Assembly: GCA_035222895.1 (NCBI GenBank)
Contig: JAVYIG010000318.1
Location: 496,001-560,000, forward strand
Direction of reading: 5' to 3'
DNA length: 64,000 nt
From: Strongylocentrotus droebachiensis
Lineage: Eukaryota; Echinodermata; Echinoidea; Camarodonta; Strongylocentrotidae
This document shows, one piece after another, positions 54,621-64,000 of the stretch. Within the stretch, counting starts at the first letter, position 1; each line of letters opens with the position of its first letter. Under the pieces are notes generated by a model, which did not search any database, was not told the DNA's origin, and was given only the letters and a program-made list of their open reading frames with translations. A program made the translations under genes and the position numbers.

Positions 54621-55472
54621 ATGAACGCTTTTAGTATCAAGAACAAATATGTTGAACTTCAAGATTTCTTATATGAAAATGACATTGACATCTGCGCCAT
54701 AACAGAAACATGGTTAGATAATTCAGTGAGCAGTAATGAATTCACACCTGAGGACTATGTATGTTCTCGCCAAGACCGCAGCCTTGATTTTTACAACGAA
54801 GGTACCTACACAGAGGTTGGAAGAGGAGGGGCACTACTTCTTGTGAGAAGGAACTTAAATCCCACACCATATCCGAGAGGAGATACTGATGCGGAAGTTG
54901 TTTGGTGCATAGCGCATCCAAACCCAAAGACAGAATTATTGATTGGAGTAGTTTACAGGCCTGAGCGTGGTGGTGAACCGTACTTGGAGAAAGTCTGTAA
55001 TTCAATTTCAAGAATCGACACAGACAATGTGATATTTCTCGGAGACTTTAACTTTAGAGACATCGATTGGGATAAAGGAGAAGCGCATACTGCCGTTTCT
55101 CGGAAATTCTTTACATGTATTGAGGAGAACATGCTGTTCCAGTTAGTGAAGGATCCAACTAGAGGTCAAAATATCCTCGACCTAGCTTTTACCGGAAACC
55201 TAGATATCGTTCACTCTGGTACTGTTGGAGACAAATTGGGATCTAGTGATCACAATAGTGTGCTATTGGAACTAAAGATACCTGTACCTCGTAGTGCATT
55301 GACAGAACGCAAGATTTATTTGTATTCCAAGGGAGACTACTCGGCATTATCCAACGAAGTTAAATCTGTTGACTGGGTGAAGGAATTTGCATCTAGGAGT
55401 ATGAACGAAAGATGGGAGTTACTCAAATCCAAGTATCGTGAATGGATTGACAAATACAGATTGACCAATTAA
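54621..55472 (+). pseudogene. LINE ORF2 part 1: APE-type endonuclease
   Basis: The frame MNAFSIKNKYVELQ..ICAITETWLDNS shows the Glu of the active site. GVVYRPERGG, FLGDFNFRDIDW (Asp, Asn) and LGSSDHNSVLLEL (catalytic Asp-His) follow. The domain is complete and its residues are intact. The frame ends at RLTN before TAA and continues shifted at 55,477. Confidence 0.9.
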
Positions 55473-55476
55473 GACT

Positions 55477-57279
55477 GTGAAGTCGGGTCAACGCCACAAA
55501 CCTCCATGGATTAACTTCAGATCAGTCAGAAGAGCAAAGAAATCCAGGAGGGGAGCAGCTGTTCAAGCAAGGAAGACTGGACTTAACGCCCATATGAAAC
55601 AGTATCTTCGAAAGAAACTTCATACTGAGGAAGTAATACGCCAAGCCAAAGTAGACTATGAATCGTCTCTTATCAACCAGATTAAAACTGAACCAAAGAA
55701 GTTTTATAACTATGCGAGGCACTTCTCTAGATCTTCTGCTACAATTGAGGTTCTTGAACACGATGGAGTAAAGATAACAGATGACCAGAACAAAGCAGAG
55801 ATTCAGAACGAGTTTTTTGCAAGTGTACTGAAACCTGAACCACTTGAACTTAATCTCAATCTACCTCTTCCCGAGATATCAGTTTTTTGCAAGTGTACTG
55901 AAACCTGAACCACTTGAACTTAATCTCAATCTACCTCTTCCCGAGATATCACACGAGAACATTGTATATGACATTGAGATTTCCCCTTCCAGAGTTAGAG
56001 AAAAGCTTTCCAAGCTTTACATCAACAAGGCCTGTGGTCCTGATGGGATACATGTAAATGTGCTAGAAATGTTCCTGATTTGGATGTACCTCTTGGTATT
56101 TTATTTGATCAATCTATCCAAACCGGACAGATACCCCAAGAATGGAAGGACGCAAATATCACTCCACTCTTCAAGAAGGGATCCAGGTTGTCTCCAAACA
56201 ACTATAGACCAGTTTCCCTTACCAGTCAAGTGGTAAAGCTTCTTGAGAGAATTATCTACGACAAACTAATGGAACATGCAGTAGACAATGATATGATTTC
56301 ATGTCACCAACACGGCTTCCAGAAGAAGTGTTCATGTGTGACACAACTCTTAGAATGTCTTTATGACTGGACGAAAGCATACGATGAAGCGAAAGGAATG
56401 GATGTCATATACCTTGATTTTCGAAAGGCATTCGATACCGTCCCCCATCGTCGACTGTTATACAAGCTCAAGCACAATGGTATCCGTGGACACATTCTCA
56501 ATTGGATTGAGGGGTTCCTAACTGGACGCAGACAAAGAGTAGTGCTAAGGAACGGCACCTCAAGATGGAGGTCGGTGACAAGCGGCGTGGCGTAAGGGTC
56601 TATTCTCGGGCCGCTCTTCTTTCCAATCTTCGTAAATGACATTCCCGATATGGTCCTCACTACTGCTAAGATGTTTGCTGATGATACCAAGATTTACCGC
56701 CAAATAACATCGAAAGATGATTGTGACATACTACAGAGAGACTTAAATGCACTCGCTGCATGGTCTAAACTATGGCTACTTGAATTCAATGCTGAAAAAT
56801 GTGTTGTCCTGCGCATCCGAGCAGCTATTAACTACAATTATTCTATCAATGGTGTTCATCTGCAGGAAGTGACAAACCAAAAGGACTTGGGAGTTATAAT
56901 TAGCAATACCCTCACCCCTAACGAACATGTTGATTAACTAGTTAAAAAGGCTCGCTGTAAGATTGCAATGTTCCGACGCTGTTTCACTGCACTGGATGAA
57001 AGGAAAATTACCATTTTGTATCAATCCATAATTCGTCCAGCGCTGGAATATGCATCATCTGCTTGGAGCCCACTTACAAAGAAGAATATTGAGAAGTTAG
57101 AGAAGGTGCAGACCAAATGCCTACGTCTTGGTAACAAGGAAATTCCTATTGAGACATTGAAGGAGAGAAGAGCAAGAACAGACCTTATCAATTTGTACAA
57201 TACCTTAATGGCTATTACACAACTCCAGCACAAAGATTCTTCTCAATTGAGAGCCCTTCCCTTAGGAAAAGAGGGCTAA
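55477..57279 (+). pseudogene. LINE ORF2 part 2: reverse transcriptase, broken
   Basis: Conserved blocks in order: NKACGPDGIH, IPQEWKDANITPLFKKGSR, NYRPVSLTSQ, MDVIYLDFRKAFDTVPHRRL, RRQRVVLRNG, GSILGPLLFPIFVNDI and MFADDTKIY with the catalytic FADD. Breaks: a 70-bp tandem duplication at 55,811-55,950 that shifts the frame, a second shift near 56,070, TAA at 56,593 where SGVPQGS would have Gln, and TAA near 56,936. From 56,080 to 57,279 one frame holds apart from the two stops. Confidence 0.9.
55811..55950 (+). repeat. 70-bp tandem duplication in the LINE
   Basis: 55,811-55,880 and 55,881-55,950 are identical or nearly so. Since 70 is not a multiple of three, the duplication breaks ORF2. The lack of divergence shows it is recent. 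Confidence 0.95.
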
Positions 57280-58163
57280 TCTACCAAGTATACCAAGTAA
57301 GTAAGTAAGTTAGTAAATAACTCGCTGGTATCCGTAAATAGCTCTTCACAACTCGCAACATCTCGCAGACTCTCGTAAGTATCCGTGAAAGGAGAGGCAA
57401 ATTTGTTGACATGTCAAAAATCTTCTGACGATTGTCCACAGATTTATTTGTCCGTAAATAACTTGTAAATAGGTCGTAACAATCCGTAAGTATCGTAAAC
57501 CGCTCGCATCAACACGTTACCATCCGTAAACTGCTCGCAAGAATCCGTAAATGACTCGTACTGATTTCTTTATTGATTTGTTTCGGTTGGTTTACGATTT
57601 GTTTACGGATTATTTACGGATTACTTACGGATTATTTACGGATTATGACGAGCGCTTACGTGTTATGTACGATTTCATTGAGGTCGTGTTACAATGGCTT
57701 TACGGATCGTTACGGGTTATTGCGAGCACTTTACGTGTAGTTACGAGTACTTTACAAATATACTTTAAGTATTCTTACGTATCGTTTACGTTTTTGGGGA
57801 AAGGTATAAAAGCTGCAAATTTGAACACTTCATTTTCAGTTGTTATTTTTTGGTTAAATATCGTAAGGATTCGTAAATACTCGTAACTAACTCGTAACTA
57901 TTCGTAACAATACGTTAACAGGTCGTTACCAACACGTAAGTTGCTCGTAGTTATCCGTGAAAACTCGTAACAAATCCTGGAATTCTGCCGTCAGTAAATC
58001 GTAATAACTCGTAATAATCCGTAACAAACCGTAAATAGCTCGTAATAACTTGTAACAACTCTTAAATCGGTCGTAAAAGTGGCCAAATCGTAAGGACCCG
58101 TGAAAGATCCGTGAATATGTGCGATCCGTAAGGACTCGTAAGAAAAATCCGTGTATGTTAATA

Positions 58164-58880
58164 CCCCCTTCACATACACGGATTTTCCTTACGAGTCCTT
58201 ACGGATCGACAACTCGTAGTCAATCGCAAGCATCCGTAAATAACTCGCTGGTATCCGTAAATAGCTCGTCACAACTCGCAACAACTCGCAGACACTCGTA
58301 AGGATCCGTGAAAGGAGAGGCAATTTTTTTGACATGTCAAAAATCTTCTTACGATTGTCCACGGATTTATTTGACCGTAAATAACTCATAAATAGGTCGT
58401 AACAATCCGTAAGTATCGTAAACCGCTCGCATCAACACTTTACCATCCGTAAACTGCTCGCAAGAATCCGTAAAGGACTCGTAAAGATTTCTTTAACGAT
58501 TTGTTTCGGTTGGTTTACGATTTGTATACGGATTATTTACGGATTATTACGAGTGCTTACGTGTTGGTTAAATATCGTAAGGATTCGTAAATACTCGTAA
58601 CTAACTTGTAACTATTCGTAACAACACGTTAACAGGTCGTTACCAACACGTAAGTTGCTCGTAGTTATCCGTGACAACTTGTAACAAATCGTAGAATTCT
58701 GCCGTCAGTATATCGTAGTAACTCGTAATAATCCGTAACAAACCGTAAATAGCTCGTAATAACTCGTAACAACTCTTAAATCGGTCGTAAAAGTGGCCAA
58801 ATCGCAGGGATCCGTGATAGATCCGTGAATTTGTGCGATCCGTAAGGACTCGTAAGAAAAATCCGTGTATGTGAAGGGGG
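58164..58880. mobile_element. TIR element with CGTAA words, copy B
   Basis: Both tips are complete: CCCCCTTCACATACACGG and CCGTGTATGTGAAGGGGG. It follows copy A head to tail after five bases and lacks about 200 bp of the centre of copy A. Otherwise the two are very similar, so one may derive from the other by local duplication. Confidence 0.9.
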
Positions 58881-58967
58881 TATAAGGGGGTATTAATCAC
58901 GTTTTATAGGCTGTTCTTGAATATTCCACCAAAGGACAAATTATGTTTCAAGTGATTGTACACTTTC

Positions 58968-59299
58968 AAGGTATAGACCAGTTTTGGAAACATCCCCTCT
59001 CAAAAAATGAAATGGAAGCTCTTATTATCAATCATGTGAAAGAATATGTTTTGACTAAAAATACGCGATGATACACATTTTGCCGGAAAACCGCCTACTA
59101 ATTGATATAGTTGGTAAATTATCATATCGATCCAGCCTGGATAGATATCGCGAATGCCCTTCAACATTGAACATTTGGGCGTATATTTATGCTTTTGGGG
59201 GAATTTAGGTTGAAGGCAATATTTAAACAATATTGAATAAATATTTTGCACCAAAAACCCTTGAACCGCAATTTTACCACTACCGGTCTATTACCTTTA
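58968..59299. mobile_element. Small MITE (AAGGTA-ATAGACC ends)
   Basis: AAGGTATAGACCAGTTTTGG at the left and CCGGTCTATTACCTTTA at the right are imperfect inverted tips of a 332-bp element. A partial inverted copy is at 60,061-60,210 (AATTAGTAGGCGGTTT, GTTTTCAAAACTGGTT). Confidence 0.65.
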
Positions 59300-60329
59300 A
59301 GAATCATAATTCATAGATATTTAGGTATATAGGTACTTTATGTTGAATTAGAATACAACTTTATCATAGCTCCTAAATGTAAATCTGGTGTAAATATGTA
59401 ATCTTTCACCCTTTTCCACGCTCCTAAACCGAGGGCGTACTCTTATATAGTCAGTAGCTATATACTCTATTTCAAAAACTTTTAAACACTTTCAAAAAAT
59501 CCTTGAGCGAACTCTTCCAGTCTCTGGCTGTATTAGTATAACAGTTTAGACACCGTGCTACGCATTACGATTGATAAGGGTCGGTGCCTGCAAACGATCG
59601 TATGTATTGTGAGGTTAATTGTGATACATATACATAAACGATGAATGGTGGATTGGTCTCATCGATGAGAAATGATGACCCAATCTCGCCTCCCCCCTCC
59701 TGAAGTGACCTCTTTCGCACTCTTCGTTGTCCTTTTCTTACTTTTCATCCGAAATGTAAATACCCGTAGTACATATCCATGATGAGCACATTTGTAATGT
59801 ATCACAACCCATCTTTTAGACAACCTTGAATCAGTAATTTAGTATTTCTTTTATTATATATACCATGTGTAATTGTTTAACATTCACGTACTTGACGATA
59901 TACGCCTAATATAATAATATGAATTATCTGCCAATGCTTTGTAGGCCCTACCATGTTTCACTTTTAACAAATCTTTTTCATTTCACTTGTAACTCTGAAT
60001 ATACTATACAGTGTATTTAATCTGCAATTGTATATTATAAGTGTGGTATTAGATAGAATAATTTACCAAATATATCAATTAGTAGGCGGTTTCTCGGCAA
60101 AATTTGTATGATCACGTACGTCAAAACATATTCTTTCATATGATTGGTAATAACAGCTTCAATTTCATTTGTTGAGAGGGGGGCGTTTTCAAAACTGGTT
60201 TACCTTTAATATCTGAAACGCGACATACCGAGTCGCTTGTATATTAAAATGATTTTTGAATCTAGACCATGGAATAGGGGCTTGCTCCATCCTGGTCACG
60301 GGTTGGCCCGGTATTGCACAACCTTCGGG

Positions 60330-60470
60330 ATCGGCCCACCCCTCAGGGGGTAATAATCAAACTAAAGTCAGAACCCAAAACTCCCTCCCTCCTGCGTGTC
60401 TCTCTCTCTCTCTCTCTCTCCCTCTCTCTCTCTCTCTCTTTCTCTCTCCCTCTCTCCCTATCTTTCTTTT
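60330..60470. repeat. Dispersed repeat with CT tract, second copy
   Basis: Matches 35,501-35,640: GGATCGGCCCACCCCT, AACCCAAAACTCCCT, then (CT)n. A 21-G run follows at about 60,601. Confidence 0.75.
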
Positions 60471-61414
60471 ACACCCCCCCTCTCCTACTAGTTCTTTTTC
60501 ACAAATTCTTTTTGATTTACACAAAAATTAAAAGAGAAATGTGGGGGAAATTACATCCCTAAAGGCCATATTTGATGGCGGGTTTAGGAACAGAACGGAG
60601 GGGGGGGGGGGGGGGGGGGGGTGCATTCGTTTTTTCTGAAGGTATGTTTTGGTGCATTACTTCAAAGCGTCATCAATCTAAATATCATTATTCCGAGGGT
60701 TTGCATGTTCATCCGCAGGTATACAGGTACAGGTCCGATATTGAAAAAGGTTCATCATTCCAAAGGTTCGTAACTGTTCTAGATACAAAGTATCATATAA
60801 TTACCCCGGCAGTAGCTGAGTTAGAACAATGAAGCACTAAAGTATTTAACTATTTTATTCCTACCGGGTATCTATTTATACTTCACCTGGGTGGAGACTG
60901 GAGAGTGGCAAATGCAGATTAATGTCTTGCCAAAGGACACCAGTGCCGCGGCGGTGCTCTAATCGCGAACCATGACGATCCACAGTCCGATGACGTCCAC
61001 TAGACTAAAACACCTCTCTATTATGATATAGGATTCTATTTCATTTCCGGAATAATTTTATTTCATTTTCTTTTTCATTTTCATTTTCATTTTATTTAAT
61101 TTTCTCGAATTATTCAGGACCCATTGTGCAAAATGTATGATTGTCTTCTAGTAACACCGATTAATGCAAATCGTATCTACTTGCCTTATTCACCTGGTTG
61201 CAAACCCTAGCATAACTGTTTATTAAAGAAATGTCTTTACGATTTTTCTGCTCACTCTTTTCGCTAAAAATTTATGATACGATATTATGAGATAGGGAAT
61301 TATCTTTGTTATCCAATGAGGAGAATAATAAGCTTGTTCGTCCCTTTGTTTCTAAAGCATTTAAACCATCATTTCCAGCCTGTCTTCAAATGGATGTAAA
61401 TGTGTCAGTCTCTT

Positions 61415-61524
61415 CTCTGCTCTTTTTTATCTCTCTCACTCTCATACACCAGTTCTTCCCTTCTCTCTCTCTCTCTCTCTCTTTCTATTTATCTCACTCT
61501 CACATACCAGTTCTTCCCTTCTCA

Positions 61525-61560
<36 letters not shown>
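61415..61560 (+). repeat. CT microsatellite in block copy 2
   Basis: Long (CT)n tract at the place equivalent to 38,265-38,475, with a repeated CTCACATACCAGTTCTTCCC word. Confidence 0.9.
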
Positions 61561-62767
61561 AGCCCTCATATTTTAATGTTCTTGTTCTCTTTTGTTTATT
61601 TTCTTCCTTCTCCTTTTTGCCGGTACCCTTCACATCCATTCAAATGACTTTGACTATTTATGTCATATTCACTTTTGTTGTTATTCAACTTACTTTTTGT
61701 AATAAAAACATAATTCATTTCGCATGACCATAAGATCATTCGAAAGCCAGCTTTAAATCATGCACATGTATATGAAGGAACAAATCTGTTACAAAAGTAA
61801 TGTAATATGACTCTACGAAACACTTGTTTGAATTGTGGCATTTTATTCAGTGCATTACTGTGATTCTACATATTTCGATGTATGAATTATTATTCCATCT
61901 ACGTTTAGCGGTTTAATATAGTCCAACGAACACGACTTCTACCCATATACGAAAGCTTTTGTCTCAGTCAGAATGTTTAAGGTATGAAAAAGGTATTTTA
62001 ATTGGAAAAATACTTCAGATGATCATAAAAGCTCATTATCAACTCATTAAGATCATAAACAACAATTTTTTTTCATATACATTTTAATAACGAGATCGTA
62101 GCATCAGTGCGTGGGCCCCATATTGTTCATGGTCATCTAAATTGCACAAGCGTGTAATGGTTTGAGCATTTCTTCGATAAAAGAGGGTAGTTCGTGCAAT
62201 GGAACAAATTTAAACATTATCATTGCACTCATATTCCTACATAATAAGAATATTGAAAAGGTAACAATAGTATTGTGGTTACGTTCTGTTATTTGCACTA
62301 CTATAACAAGGCAAAATAAGACAATCCTCGAATGTCATATCTCTTTTTATGATTTACATTGTTACATTAAAGAGTATCAGCAAGAAAGATGAAGGGGAAA
62401 AAATAGAATTATAAGGTATTTATAATCTCAAATGTAAAATAAGATAAAGTGAAAAATCTAACATATAAGATATAATAGTGCATTAAATCTTACTTTCCGG
62501 TTCAAAATTTTGTATGATTATTTTGAGAAAATTTGATTAAATTAATTAACTCTTATCATGTAAATATTGGGAATTTGTAATCCGTGTATTTGCATAACAC
62601 TTTTACAATAAAGCGAATAGAAACGGATACTGATTTCTATGATAAACAAACTTTATAATACACTATCAGTTTACGAAAGTCCGTTGTTCAAATCTATCTA
62701 AATATCCCATATTATGATTTAAATTATTGTAACAAAAGCGTTTCATAGAAATCCTAATGAAATATGG

Positions 62768-63736
62768 TCAAATGGCTCCGAATAGTCTCATTAAACAACG
62801 CCCCACATCGTCAGAGTCCAGCAGCCTAACATGTTAGCTTATGAACTTTTACCCCCAAAATCGTTAAAAATTCATTTTTTGTTTAAACGAAAAGCACATC
62901 CACCCGACGTACGTTGACACCAGCTCTTTCATTGGAACCCTCATGTCCCATTGACTTTTGAAAGTTTACCCGTCGTAATTTGGTCAAAATAGGTCGCTAG
63001 CTCGCCATTGCATATATAACACATGTGAAACAAGTCCAACTTTGGACGCAATTTGCCACGCGATTGTAAGGTTACAGCTCAAGCACACGAAGGATAACAA
63101 GCATGAATTATCATAGATCAGTTCTGATCGGTTCATTATGTCCATTTCAGCCAACCCCCCCACCGTAATTTTTCCATTTAGTATAGGCAAGCATTTTGCC
63201 GAGGTAAGCAAAAACATGAATATTCATGATCGCCGTGGACTATTCGATTATTTACACATCAAACTCCCCTACTTTAAGTCAAGCATTTCATTGTATTATG
63301 TAGTTTGGTAGGTTTATTTTAATAACTGTTTAATTATCAGATATCAATGAAAGTTAAAAGATATGGAAAATTGTCTTGTATTTTCTATTTAGCAAAGCAA
63401 TCTCACATACAAAATCACTACCAAGTGTCGTCTAATCCGCCGATTGCCGTCTGCTATATACGTTCAAGGCACATTTATCTGTGGACTGTGATGTAGATCG
63501 AAAGTTTACTTGTCATTGTAAATTTATGATTAGCCATCGGTCATTATTAGTCTTTGATTATTCACACACATACAATTACCACACACACGAACACTCTCAC
63601 TTCCCCTCCCCAACACACCATTTCCGCACATCCGGTTCACCCAATGGCATACACCCTGCAACATTGTGGAACATTCTAGTTTGGTAGTGCCGTCGAACTA
63701 GCTACGTCCAGCGAGCGAAAATGAGACAACCGGAGC
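62768..63736. mobile_element. TIR insertion proven by empty site
   Basis: 969 bp flanked by AATATG (62,762-62,767 and 63,737-63,742). The ends GGCTCCGAATAGTCTCATT and AATGAGACAACCGGAGC are imperfect inverted repeats. In copy 1 of the block (near 39,670-39,685) the same place has no insertion. The frames inside show no domain. Confidence 0.82.
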
Positions 63737-64000
63737 AATATGATTCAATATTCAATATTTAGAGAGTATTCTTTGAAAATCAGTTCATATTAGTTTTCGT
63801 TATAAGCCAGCAATATATATATATGTACATGTTCACGTGATAAATATACAGACAAATATATGCATTGAAATGAATATACGAGTTACATACATCAATATAA
63901 AACTGTGACAGAACAAAGAATCACTTGTGCAAAATTTACCAAAGCTAATGATATCAGTGGTCCGACTTTTCTTATCTTGTCTGCAAGCATTTACATGTCT

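Larger units (their letters stand above)
53042..57312 (+). mobile_element. CR1-like LINE, nearly full length, inactive
   Basis: It interrupts copy A and is flanked by the target duplication GTAAAT (53,036-53,041; 57,313-57,318). The 3' end has short AAGT tandem units instead of poly-A, as in CR1/L2 elements. ORF1 (53,297-54,447) has a PHD finger; ORF2 (54,621-57,279) has an endonuclease and a reverse transcriptase. At least four premature stops or frame shifts make it dead. Confidence 0.9.
52964..58158. mobile_element. TIR element with CGTAA words, copy A (split by LINE)
   Basis: The left tip CCCCCTTCACATACACGG continues as TTACGAGTCCTTACGG; the right tip ending at 58,158 is the inverse. Without the LINE it is about 918 bp. 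Its interior is made of words such as ATCCGTAA, CTCGTAAC and TTACGGATT every 8-15 bp, in both orientations. No coding frame of its own. Confidence 0.85.
59673..63963. repeat. Duplicated block, copy 2
   Basis: Counterpart of 37,058-39,925. It differs by extra DNA at about 60,046-61,385 (MITE copy, CT repeat, G-run) and by the insertion 62,768-63,736. Collinearity with copy 1 ends near 63,963, about 40 bp before the window edge. Confidence 0.85.

Overview
This window is nuclear DNA from an animal, most likely a marine invertebrate deuterostome and perhaps an echinoderm. It is AT-rich, with short spliced exons bounded by GT/AG in long introns. It carries animal repeat classes (a CR1-like LINE with a PHD finger, a Ngaro-like tyrosine-recombinase retroelement, hAT- and Tc1/mariner-type MITEs) and no bacterial-style gene packing. 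The clade is inferred from element and domain types and is not proven.

Two host genes can be reconstructed, both on the minus strand and both with a continuous reading frame across every proposed splice junction. Gene 1 (32,431 to 6,701, eight coding exons, about 845 aa) encodes a domain that looks like a degenerate GTPase, a long charged coiled coil with an internal duplication, a Death domain and a Ser/Thr-rich tail. Its introns hold most of the repeats in the left half. Gene 2 (52,089 to 40,475, eleven coding exons, about 970 aa) encodes a type I membrane receptor: signal peptide, five Ig-like domains, one FN3 domain, an unrecognised four-cysteine juxtamembrane exon, one membrane helix, and a tail with about eight tyrosine motifs of SH2-docking type. 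Ten of its introns lie in phase 1 or start a phase-1 run; only the last is phase 0. The two genes together suggest adhesion/recognition and Death-fold signalling of innate-immune type, but that link is inference.

Layout: 1-6.36 kb is intergenic with MITE debris; 6.36-32.43 kb is gene 1. Inside its introns lie a TTAA-flanked MITE (9.1 kb), nested fold-back elements (11.4-13.2 kb), a LINE scrap (15.6 kb), a Ngaro-like element with split direct repeats (16.5-24.6 kb), two hAT MITEs with 8-bp target duplications (24.8-26.8 kb), a palindrome with tRNA-like arms (27.9-28.7 kb) and its relative (30.8-31.4 kb), and a dead LINE (29.1-29.9 kb). From 32.5 to 40.4 kb is intergenic, with a palindromic mariner-type MITE at 34.0 kb and a block (37.06-39.93 kb) that is repeated at 59.67-63.96 kb. 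Gene 2 follows. From 52.96 to 58.88 kb two head-to-tail copies of a TIR element made of CGTAA-type words occur, the first split by a nearly full-length but dead CR1-like LINE. The rest is the second copy of the duplicated block.

The duplication places the same sequence just downstream of gene 2 and at the right edge of the window, so a paralogue of gene 2 may begin just beyond 64,000. All calls come from reading the sequence alone; no database search or RNA evidence was available.
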